From the NCBI RefSeq assembly GCF_029854705.2, contig NZ_CP139035.1:868001-932000 (forward strand): a DNA stretch of 64,000 nt. Direction: 5' to 3'. A program made the position numbers and the translations under genes. Of the stretch, positions 23,101 to 30,600 are shown piece by piece (the first letter of the stretch is position 1; each line of letters starts with the position of its first letter). The notes below the pieces were generated by a model. The model did not search any database and was not told the DNA's origin. It saw nothing but the letters and a program-made list of their open reading frames with translations. This DNA is from Akkermansia sp. N21116 (GTDB taxonomy: Bacteria > Verrucomicrobiota > Verrucomicrobiia > Verrucomicrobiales > Akkermansiaceae).

Positions 23101-24103
23101 AGCCAGCCGCACCATGGCCGCCGCCGCGGGCAGCACGGTAACGAGCCTCCTGGGCTCGCTGCAGGCCGACTACCGCTACCAGCAGACCCTGGTGCGCAAC
23201 CGGATGACCACCATGGGGCTGCCCGACGGGTACAGCTACGAAGGAGACCTCCCCCTGTGGAACACCTGGCTGCAGGCCACCGGCACCTACAACCGCCTCA
23301 ACACCGACGGGGACGAAGCGGGCTACCAGTACAACACCTGGGGAGGCACCTTCGGGGTCGACGCCAACCTCAGCAGCAAATTCACCGCGGGGCTCGCCAT
23401 GACGGCGAGCTACGGGAAACTCACCTCGACGGCGGCCGACTCCCTCAGCGGAGACATGGAAGTCTACTACGTGAACCTCTTCGGTCGCTACCAGAGCGGC
23501 AAGTGGGGGCACAACGTCATCCTGACGGCGGGGTGGAGCCAGAGCGACATCGACCGCACCGTCCCCTGCGGCTCGGGCAGCTACACCGGCCACGGCACGC
23601 CCGGGGGGCAGGTGTGGGGAGCGATGTACGAAGGCACCTACGACATCAGTCTCAACGAAGAGAACAGCGCGATCCTCCAGCCCCTCGTCAACGTCTCCAT
23701 CCTCAAGAGCAGCGTGGACGACTACACGGAAGAGGGTGCGGGCAGCGCGGGACTCCGCGCCGGCGGCATGGACGCCACGACGGGCACCGTCTCGGCGGGA
23801 GTGCGCTGGATGGGCCTGACGGGAGGCAACCTGTTCGGTCGCGAATCCCTGGCGGAAGTGCGGGCGCAGGTGTCGCAGGACTTCGGAGACACGCGGAACG
23901 AAGCGCAGGTGGGCTTCGTGGGCGTGCCCGGCTTCAGCCGTGGAGTGAAGGGGAGCAAGGCGGGGACGACGGGCCTGCAATTCGGTGCGGGACTGAGCAT
24001 CCCGACCGGGGACCAGGGCACGATCTTTGTGGAAGCCAACGCGGACCTGCGGAGCCGGATGACCTCGGCCAACGGGAGCATAGGCTACCGGTACAACTTC
24101 TGA
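14156..24103 (+). CDS. Giant autotransporter adhesin-like protein 2 (3315 aa) with a distinct N-terminal domain
   Basis: Second paralogue. The ATG at 14156 gives MKLRLPLLLAAAVMAC and a signal peptide cleaved near LSADT; the open frame reaches 22 codons further upstream, which would bury the signal. Right after the signal lies a ~200-residue region (nt ~14235-14830; SINFYSIGGATLSG...AAKYWNNIS...) that is not beta-helical repeat and has no counterpart in genes 1 and 3; it may be a galactose-binding-like fold. The passenger follows with PATR-type repeats and a recurring module (W-x-G-x-W ... VTITGTVKPQSM.VTGGDY.FNAGT) near nt 17480-17720 and a relative near 19600-19800. The C-terminal autotransporter barrel occupies about nt 23250-24100 and ends YRYNF, then TGA TAG. 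The last ~2.5 kb is nearly identical to gene 3 except for a 78-bp shorter stretch near 21990. Has its own terminator and the best promoter of the locus. Confidence 0.93.
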   Translation: MKLRLPLLLAAAVMACYSHVSLSADTANGFSINFYSIGGATLSGDDLVGMEGVETAAKYWNNISPTEANKAYGVTLNNLGQEMSGITVTSTRAVNDWHPGRTTTQTDKLLSSYIDASAGNSYSVSIAGVPYLSSTLYLIMSGDGGKFTAMNVNGTNWTYKDGAMAEGTEAWGNRGANQGTLTLGTNVLQIDDIIGGNISISNVLSSGRGTIAGIQVVDTYEGTYLYRTLDSTGGAWSDALWSETDGTAGTLAWGGAGNGAVLKADAGGSTLTLSGTVVSDGVILQSGKLILSGGTLNMTGPAAFVTGPSSTIKFDGTTVTSSGTLVLSGTGTYEISDLSYLPLSVNLTGGTLNVSGDTTVGDGRNIWIGSNATFDAQSVTISSGGSVSVANVGTFKATSLTIEQGGTVSINQSFSDALKVDSFSGNGELVLATAMGFNKDTLPGVHEFLKDFSGTLTLGAPAEYFFNYSGADMDSNLTLGKDGMTIHVTKGATFRINHKTAGSNTFGNKFILDAGSTFRKEDGRPLIFSGDILMNGNDTESINLMGYWGGPKETRFTGKISGQGKVQIYDNWASEKFSLYNPENDFSGLWQIATSSGKEITLELSADAMSKASVEIGGKGELYINTANASVIGLSGTDPAGKITSATAGNTLAIQSGSYAGSIGNNLNLNKTGTDALTLSGDLSAFNGSMTVSSGDLTLTNYTGSGKLVVDGGKLVLGGTGELNQSSTVAAGATLVINDGTRKLYISNNKTFDSGTIEIKEGAMFRTTSLWKHHLTFGTESTLKGAGTFRFDVPETQGQTDGFRNLTLQGSTSGFTGTLELLASDWDENQKAYRTRLYLDSADGVFGGIIKTVGISKTSGGDSSVIDENVTPNPVQIIVQKNMSVGGFEGKGGQITSDQTSGIDLTVGNGDDHVFGGSVGANVNVIKVGAGSQTFSGDMSSFNGTWEAGNGILDLSEARNLSNGLASYKLSGGELRASFDLLAGSTLSTTGVSAGSLTGNMTLAGGTVVVLNDTSAPQYVIHGDLTLGAGDGTKLVLDLTDLASLEARATPYEFKLFQSDNAPVSLTLNDIETVGLIVDSSSRDSLTFGTDTSSGNIVTMALTKAETVTLTWNGSGSLWETKNDASSWKADDASVDTSFHTGDRIVFAETDGNTTVTITGTVKPQSMSVTGGDYIFNAGTDGTIAGSSALTMTGGSLTMNLANAGWDGAIDVTDSELKFGEQSLGTGRITLHDGAVLTWLAGNGEDISSRLAWEEDAAISLGVAGESDEVTFGTSAAHAAHITKLGDGTLTLNAAGRLSGTIAVGTTEKAGGTLKLSGGGSGGGAFKGDISVINGTLLMAAVDVTGWNSNNALNTSGIRVEEQGRVQVDARQTFFKLLLTLKGGTVTGTAGFDLFGNGASVVTEASDRQAEITTAIGLRQNDTVFNIADGASAVDLLVSGTIKNNVDANAAGNHNFIKQGDGYLKITGSYDATGSVTVQQGTLEFNSGSDVKASGLSIGGEAVILMNGMAANGSSYGGALSGYDGSAGTLEVAAGRKLSLTGNSASFGGTLQLDENSSLVLTGNMGAADLCGSGSIVVNGGETVISGGNDGASLFGGTVSITGGTLRAGSDTGLGANDITLTGGTLDINGKSLANRIVVSGGIMTGTDNSSVGDVVVSKNFSMAGSLSAASLAIDSGVTVSSANLTSRGNMTMGRGALLSTTGTLTLTGGTSLNLTALNLTRDDASIAVIGTLAVTGDSPVSINLGDDFMSNQISEGNYTILSATGGLDLSQFEAGTSLDGTLWSEISDVYQFELALSDDRTSLFLHASIDNNKAWQWIGVPSGTWSNGSALEWKDKDTGPEGKAVFFGAETPQDQTVQIDESGVNPIFVQIQSNAAYTFTGGAISDYTGNGNTKPTSLMMAGTGIAVFRNANTFTGDITLTKGTLVMQNAAALGNGGTIFFNDGTLEFGAGSTDVSSRFAVNNGKDLKLAVSQDVDIALSGLSDDLTGKTDLLLEKSGAGNLSLTQNFAGSIHITDASTEEAGIRIRRSDSGGSLTLQGAAYHSVEVDALDTLIIDGQTDDTVTLDVPTLGTGSVLLRNGKTLVLASDGALTNKLELCDGSSLSLAGGENTLSGDISVKTSDGQAAIHANGSLVALSGTIRGVSPALRSITFSDNLLLDDGTFDFSAGTVEDSVHLILGNGTDAAAIDLGTDEDKSLRIAGLTANEASSVSGIEGQKLELVDAELKGSLLGGFTVNVAGDDALPGASVILQDGFSAESGISFLVSGGTLDLGNLSLQNAITVTSGTLAQASNWDGGSEVTVDTSAGASDIVLGGLKASALTHVTTGAGTTVSDIGHGTVALATARLTLDTPNTLTYKPSTGSLTGDGIAVLKFGTTPDGAEDGDAISLRDGTRMIISLGDDLKDNVLENFSFSFDKDELLPDYAEPGDKVNSLLFTITNGILDFDASRVDFDPLLKIWGLKIAGIEGGSIIANGNLSVWQASKEGNVTGYDDLVDYRAVYVNRDMSITLPGSDSEPLTVKYLSGQKGTTLAIDSDGTGTARVRFYNDRDKDGELVDSVLAGNLTAGEHTALSKTGEATLTIGGTATLGGSLTVEEGGIALTRVGAAHSIAALSIGRDGTLALTGAKSVLEAGALDEASGSILLGGDSTLKLVSGAAIAGTVKALGGAAGSGILELGAGTTTFTAAGALDGIALVTGEATRLVLDTPDTSATLTAWNGLGTLAGEGSLTLTGKASYAGTLADFGGTLAASGRDASLTLAGTGSKAAALAASGGGSLTLDYTSGDATYSGLTLTGGSTATLIAGNGDGTNNTLTLRRGGTVSGDSTLGFILNTEASGSLSSTSPLVTTGGRETLDIAEGATVRLAAGDGQEVIHGTMPLQIALASKVSQQGGINLVFDELFGKYFDPSQSRVETVEGTMILTTAANRNGFYVHQAQSETARSGGALMDNALVTVNPQTTDRDSTLAALLNAVDASIKAHDRAGASRTMAAAAGSTVTSLLGSLQADYRYQQTLVRNRMTTMGLPDGYSYEGDLPLWNTWLQATGTYNRLNTDGDEAGYQYNTWGGTFGVDANLSSKFTAGLAMTASYGKLTSTAADSLSGDMEVYYVNLFGRYQSGKWGHNVILTAGWSQSDIDRTVPCGSGSYTGHGTPGGQVWGAMYEGTYDISLNEENSAILQPLVNVSILKSSVDDYTEEGAGSAGLRAGGMDATTGTVSAGVRWMGLTGGNLFGRESLAEVRAQVSQDFGDTRNEAQVGFVGVPGFSRGVKGSKAGTTGLQFGAGLSIPTGDQGTIFVEANADLRSRMTSANGSIGYRYNF

Positions 24104-24172
24104 TAGGAACAGAAGACGCAATAAAAGAGAAACACAGCGGGGCGGCTCCTCTACATAACGAGGGGTCGCCCC
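21588..24172 (+). repeat. Long direct repeat, copy A (3' end of autotransporter gene 2)
   Basis: About 2585 bp nearly identical to 34013-36675. It begins in the passenger at LSVWQASKEG, covers the whole beta-barrel, the double stop and the terminator stem. Relative to copy B it lacks 78 bp (26 codons) near 21990. Spacing to copy B is about 12.4 kb. Confidence 0.92.
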
Positions 24173-24180
24173 CAGTTTTT
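24139..24180 (+). terminator. Rho-independent terminator of autotransporter gene 2
   Basis: 13-bp stem, GGGGCGGCTCCTC at 24139-24151 with GAGGGGTCGCCCC at 24160-24172 (two G-U pairs), followed by CAGTTTTT. The same hairpin follows gene 3. Confidence 0.85.
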
Positions 24181-24471
24181 GGCGCTACGTCAGATTTATT
24201 GGGAAAAGCAGGAGATAAAATTGTCTGAATTTTCTTTTCTGGAATTTGAAATATCGTTTGGAATTATTTTTTGACCAATTAATCTTTGGTGTTTTTTTGA
24301 TTATGTGGGATGTGTTCTCAATAAACTTATAATAAGTATATTATAACCATTCTTTTGCGATCGAGGGGAGAGAAAAATTCAGAAACTGGTGTTCAAAGGC
24401 TTGTTACGAAACGTTAGATAAACTGATAAAAAATCCCATGTATGGACTATTCTTTGATACTTGGAATAAGA
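24181..24471. other. AT-rich spacer between gene 2 terminator and element 3
   Basis: No credible gene. It is AT-rich and contains TTATAATAAG followed by CATTCTTTTGCGATC near 24326-24362, which resembles the leader of gene 2 just before its ATG (TATTCTCTTTTGCGATG). It could be the remains of an older leader or promoter; the resemblance is short and may be chance. Confidence 0.3.
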
Positions 24472-24619
24472 CGGTTTAACAAACCGCTAGATCCGTTTGT
24501 AAGTAATTGATAATAATTTTTTTATATAAAATATATTGTCGCAAAAATACTTATTGTATTAATGTACGTTAAGCCAGTAGGGCCAGATAGTTTTTTCTTG
24601 ATAGCGGTTTGTTAAACTG
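24472..24619. promoter_or_regulatory. Candidate invertible promoter element 3 (upstream of autotransporter gene 3)
   Basis: 18-bp inverted repeat with one mismatch: CGGTTTAACAAACCGCTA at 24472-24489 and TAGCGGTTTGTTAAACTG at 24602-24619, enclosing 112 bp (24490-24601). The left core dyad CGGTTT-AAC-AAACCG is perfect. The gene-proximal inner flank reads CCGCTATCAAG on the minus strand, as in element 1 and opposite to element 2. On the minus strand TATTAT lies 30 nt from the left arm core, at the position of the TATAAT of element 2, without a convincing -35. Inferred state: OFF. The right arm ends 32 nt before the ATG. Confidence 0.75.
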
Positions 24620-24624
24620 CTATC

Positions 24625-24643
24625 AGAGAATAAGATATTTTCT
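24625..24643 (+). promoter_or_regulatory. 5'-leader hairpin upstream of autotransporter gene 3
   Basis: AGAGAA at 24625-24630 can pair with TTTTCT at 24638-24643 (six pairs, one G-U) with a 7-nt loop, 8 nt before the ATG. It is a shorter version of the leader hairpins of genes 1 and 2. The whole stretch from the right arm to the ATG is recognisably homologous to that of gene 2. Confidence 0.3.
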
Positions 24644-24651
24644 TTTTTGCC

Positions 24652-27600
24652 ATGAAACTCAGACTTCCTCTCCTGTTGAGGGCGGCCCTTCTCTCGGTTG
24701 CCCCTGTTGCTTCCTATTTCAGAACCGTGACTTCCGGGACACTTGCCGTGAGTTGCTTGGTTGCAGGTTTTTCTCTGGGTACGGCGCTCTCGACCCAAGC
24801 GGAGGATTATTCGGGGCCAATGACCCTGGAGGGAGGTTTGTCAGAGGATCAGGCATCTGCCCTGACCGGAGAGACGAGCTTTACAATCACCGGAACAAGT
24901 CCTTTTACCTTTACGGGAGCATTGACCGGGAATTCAAATAATTTGAAGATTCTTGACGGTTCACTCATTCTCAATGCCCTGTCCGGGGTTAACAATATTA
25001 CGTTGGAGTCCGGATCCTCATTGACGCTGAATAGTACCAATCAGGGTTTCAATACGATCAATATCAAAAGTGGTTCTGAACTGGTGATCAAAACCAATGG
25101 AAATTTTGCGGCCAGCAAATGGCTTTATGGTGGAGGGACGATTGCCATTGATATCGGGACGGCTACTCTGCTGGGAGGAAACTTTGTTGTAAACGCTATT
25201 CCCAATGCTGCTAATTTTAGTGGTAACAGGTTCACAGGAACCTATGAAATACGCAGCGGGCGCTTCCAATTAAATACTGCGAATAACGGAAAAATAGGCT
25301 TTAATACCAATGCCACGATTGCGGTCAAGGATGGAGCCCAGACTTTCCTGTCGATTGCCGATGACGGAAATTGGGGAATGAATTTCAACTTATCCGGGGC
25401 AGGCATGTTCGACAATATTGCCGCCGCAATGCGCATCAGTAAGACAATGACCCTTACTGGGGCAGTTGCATTGGCTGCTGATGCAACGATTTATGTCGAT
25501 AGCGGAGCAACGGCGACGCTATCGCATACGGATGGCATAACCGGAGTAGGACACACATTGATCAAATCTGGTGCAGGGACGTTAAGTGTCAAGAATCAAT
25601 CCGATGTAGAGACCGTCAATATCCTTTCCGGTACGATTATTTGGGATGGTGCCTCTTCGGCAGCCACACAACCCTATCTCTTTGGTAATACCGTGAATAT
25701 TGGTTCGGGAGGTACTTTGTCGGTGCTGCTTCCTGATGACAAGGCTGCCTCTCGCCTCATTGGGACAACCATCAATCTTTCCGAGGGGGGGACATTGTCT
25801 CATGGTGTAGTCAATGGCAATAAGTTTAATGCCACTTATACAAACGGAATTACGATTACGGAAACGACGGAGGTGGTCGGCGATGCAGCAACCATCAGTG
25901 TACCGGGATACATGCGAGGTATTACAACTTCCAAGTTGAATGGTTCCGGAACTCTGTATATCAACCGTCTTAATGGATTTAATTCCGATCCAGGACTCTT
26001 TACTCAGTCGACCTTTGCGATTGATGGAGTTGATGATAATGAAGCCAATCGGTTTACGGGAGAAATCATCATCAATAGTCCAGATGACGGAGCTAAATAT
26101 ACTTATTTGTCGCTTAATCATCAATTTGCAGCCCAAAAAGCCAAAATATCGTTGCAAGCTGTGTATTCTGGTCTTTTCCTTGGGGCGGATGAGGTTGTAG
26201 TTGCCGGTTTGGAATCACCGCGGACAACTGCCAGGGTTGAAGTCCTTCCCGGTTTAGCCTCCGCCTCTTCCAATCTCACTATTGACTATTCCGGGGCGGC
26301 CCCGCTCACTTATACAGGCAGTTTCGGTGCTGGCATTTCAATTTTCAAACAGGGGACAGGAGAACAGGCTCTTTCCGGCGATATGACTGCGTTTACCGGG
26401 ACGATCAATCTTGAAGAGGGAACGCTGATTCTGAGTGGAGCGACTTCTTCGCAAGGTCTGCAGCTCGGTACGATTACGGAAGGTACTCTTGGCATCGGAA
26501 CCAAGGTCCAGTATTCGGATCAGCTCTCTTCCGCCGATGTGATGGTTCAAATGCAAACGGGGGGGATACTGGTTATTGATGCAAATAGCGCTTCTCTTGG
26601 CAATACGGTTGTTTCCGGCGGAACTTCCATTTCACTTGCTGGGGGTGGGAGTCTTGATTTAGGTAAATTCTCTGTTGTTGGATCAGGAGGTTTACTCAAT
26701 ATTAATTTGGGAGATGCTGATATCAGCACATTGTCTCTATCTGCTACGGGGACAACTCAGAGTATCATCCAGTCAGCTGTAATTGCATCTTCTGGCGACA
26801 AGCTGTATACGGCAAGCGGTTATACAGGGAATAATGTCTCCTTCTCCGAAATTGACCTTTTGGTGAATGACAGTGTGTCCGGTGCCGACAAATACTATTA
26901 TCGGAACGGAGGTTCCGTTACCCTGTCCCAGCCGGAATATTCGATGAATTCCCTTCTGATCAACGGTGATGCCGATGGGGCGACGACGGATGAAATCATC
27001 CTGAACGGAGCGGCTCTTTCTGCGGATACGCTGACTTTTGCCTCTTCCTCCGCTTATGGGATCAAGGATGGAGAGACTGCCGGCAGTCTCGCAGTGAAAC
27101 AGCTTTCCCTGTTTGGTTTAGGAACGCTGACGTTGAATACGGCGTCTACAATCGGGCAGATTACAGGATCCGGAGCACTTGTTCTGTCTCAAAATACAAC
27201 GATCCAATCGGGAACGACCACATTGACGAGATTGAATTTTAATGGCACGACATTGACTTTGGGAACTGATACGACAAAGGCAGAGTTGTCGTATACTTCT
27301 ACTGCATTGTCTCTTACGAATGACACAAATCTTGTTTTGAAGAACAATTCTTCCTTGTCGCTGAAAGAACTAAGACTGGCAGGCAACAACAAGTTTTTTA
27401 CTCTGGGGGACGATAACGGGAGCATCGGCGTTTTGAATACAGTTAGTTTTGTTGGTGCTGATGGCGGTGCAAATGCCACAACTATGAACATCAAGTCCGG
27501 CAGCGTGTTGAATATCACGGGTTCTGTCGACGGGACGAGTGGAGAGGGCTCTCTTATCGTGGGGCACTGGGATGCTTCTTCCATCATAAATTTGGCAGGA

Positions 27601-30600
27601 GAAATGAATGCCCTGTCAGCCCATTTCAGTGCGGTTTCCTCGACAAGCGACAAAGCAAAGGTCAATGTTGATAATGGTGGTGTTCTGAATATCAAGGGGC
27701 TTGATTTAGCTTACAAGCGTGATCCCGGAGGAGGGGTGTCCGTTATCCTCAACGAGGGCGGTACAATCAATATTGGTGCGGATGGAATTGGTAAAACAAC
27801 TGCCAATGACGGTTCTTTTGTATTGACTCTGAATGGAGGTACTCTTGGTATTCTGAATACCGTGGATTCCTGGACTGGAGTCAAAAATATGCTTATCGGA
27901 GGTTCTGTTACGCTCAATACGGACAAATATACACCGGACACGACTGGACAGGGTGACGATTACAACGGTTATCTGGGAGGAGTCGGAACGATCACTATCA
28001 ACGGAACTTTAACAGGTACTGCCGGTACGGCCAATTTAACGATTGCGGGTGGAGGAGAAGTCATTCTGACTGGCCCCAATGGACAGTACCATGGCAATAT
28101 CACAATTAGCGAAGGAGCTAAACTTACATCGAAAAGTGGTGCAAATGCCCGACCTGTCGGTTCGGCGTCAGCGACTATTACCCTGAATAGAGATTCCGAA
28201 CTCGCATTTACAGGACCTTCCAGCTCGTCATTTACGTTTGAAGGCAATATTGTCGGAAACGGATTGGGTACGATCGAGTCCAGTACGACACTGAAACTTG
28301 TCGATACGGATATTGATGTGGAAACGGTCAATGTTCTGTCCGGTACATTAACCTGGCAGAATACGACGAATGATCATGCTTCCATGCCTTTGGATACGGT
28401 GTTTAGACTGGGTGAACGAGCGGTTGTTTCTTCCGGTGCTACTCTTGTGATCACTCTTCCGGATGAAGCAGGTGGAGATAATCGTCTGAATAACATTGAT
28501 ACGGCCTTTACCCTTCAGGAAGGAGGTACCATGACGATGGGTGCCGCCAACAATAGGATCAATCGCGGATTGACGATTGAGCAGACGGCTGAGGAGGGGG
28601 ACCAGGCGAAGATCAACTTGAATAACTGGGGCAAGCCTCTGATTCTTTCCCAATTGAATGGTGCCGGAAATCTTCTTGTCGAACGGCAAGCAGGTGCTTC
28701 GGATAGCTCTCCTAATGATCAAAATAGATTGGAAATCAACGGTGCCGATGCTATTGAAAGCAATCGTTTTACGGGAACAATTCACCTGAGTAATGGGGAT
28801 GGAGGAGTTACGGGAGGCAATATTCATAAAGTACTTTATCTTGTTTTGGGTCATGAATTTGCAGCTCAAAATGCTGTGATTTCTCTCGATCATGATGGCA
28901 CCAGGCTTGCCCTGGGTGTTGCCGAAACGACCATTGCCGGTTTGACTTCGGCATTTAATTCCGGGATCGTGAACAAATCGGGATTGGATTCCGCCTCATT
29001 GATTGTCCATTACAATGGAACGGACAGCATGACCTATGCCGGCAGTATTGAGGCAGGTGTGAATTTGGTCAAAACGGGAACGGGGACCCAGATATTAAAC
29101 GGCGATTTGACCGCGTTCAACGGTACCTTCACGGCGCAGGACGGACAGCTGACGGTCAATGGCAAAGCGGTTGCCGGAGCAGAAGAAGGGACGACTCTTC
29201 CCGTGGTAGGTTCGGGTACCCGGTTCAATCTTGACGGCGGCAAATTGAGTTTCCCGTCGTTGATCGCCGGTTCCACCTTGACGACGACATCGGCCTCCAA
29301 TGGTTCGTTGACGGGGACGTTGTCATTGGACGGCGGCAGCATCGTCGTCCTGGATGATACGGACACGCTGCAATATGCCGTTTCGGACGGTGGCAGCATC
29401 ACTCTTGGATCAGGTGTTGTCTTCGATATTTCCGCATTGGCTTCCCGAGGCTCCGGGAGCTATACCTACAATATGTTCACGCTGACCGGTGGGTTGGATA
29501 AGTCCAGGATTTCCATCACCGGGATGTCGATCGACGAGGATTCCCGCGACAAAATCGACTATCGTCTGGGAGCCGACAATCTGCTCCAGCTCGTTTACGA
29601 CAAGACAGACGTCACACTGACATGGGCCGGGGATTCCGACAGCAATACATGGCAGACGAAGGGCGGCCTGACTCCCTGGATCGCCGAGGGAAGCGACGAC
29701 AATCAGTTCTACAGCAACGACAAAGTCGTCTTTACCGATGCTGCCGCCGAGAAAACGGTATCGATCGTAGGAACGGTCAAGCCCCGTTCCATGGAAGTAA
29801 CGGGAGGGGACTATACCTTCAATGCCGGGACGAACGGAACCATTTCCGGGAGCGGTTCCCTGTCGCTAACGGGCGGAAGCCTGACGATGAATCTGGCCAA
29901 TACCGGATGGAACGGAGCCATTTCCGTCGGATCCGCCAAACTGGTTGCCAATACGGCCGGTGCCCTGGGAACGGGGACGCTGACCCTGAATGACGGTTCT
30001 ACCCTGGGTTTTGTTTCCGAAGGGCTGGATTCCCTGACTTCGATCAATATTGCCGACAGTGCCACGGCAACTCTTCTGTGGTCTGGCGACCAGGGGACGC
30101 TGAATAACCGGTTTACGCTGGGAAGCAATTCCATCCTCAAAGTCGATGCCGGAACTACGGCCGCGGCAGGGTCGTTGACCCAGGCGCTTGGTACCGGTCA
30201 GACGCTTCAGTTCAAGGGTGACTTTACAGGGGCTACGCTTGCCGTGACCGGCAGCGGCCTTCTGGAATTGCTGGACAGCACCAAAGCTGCAACGGATCTT
30301 CGAAACGGAGTCAGTTACAAGGTCGGCAGCAATGCCGCGTTAACACTGACAGGAAACGGGGATTACAACAGCGGTTCATTGAGCGGGACTGGGACTTTGA
30401 ACATGGTGGTCAACGGATCGAATTTGTTCATTTCTTCTCTGGGACACGATTTCTCCGGTACACTAAATATCGCAGGTACGGGGAACAACTATCTCATTTT
30501 CGGGACTAATGCTTCGACGGCTGCCGGAGAACATTCCCTGTTTACGGGAACGCCGGACCTGGTTATGGATGAAGGGGCTAAAGTGATCATCAACCGGCTT

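Noticed and set aside
21233-24121. 962-aa open frame on the minus strand inside autotransporter 2
   Set aside because: Same artefact; its sequence is the antisense of the near-identical repeat and nearly equals part of the frame at 30847.
24326-24362. A fifth, decayed inverted-repeat element before gene 3
   Set aside because: Only a short leader-like resemblance; no matching inverted arms were found around it.
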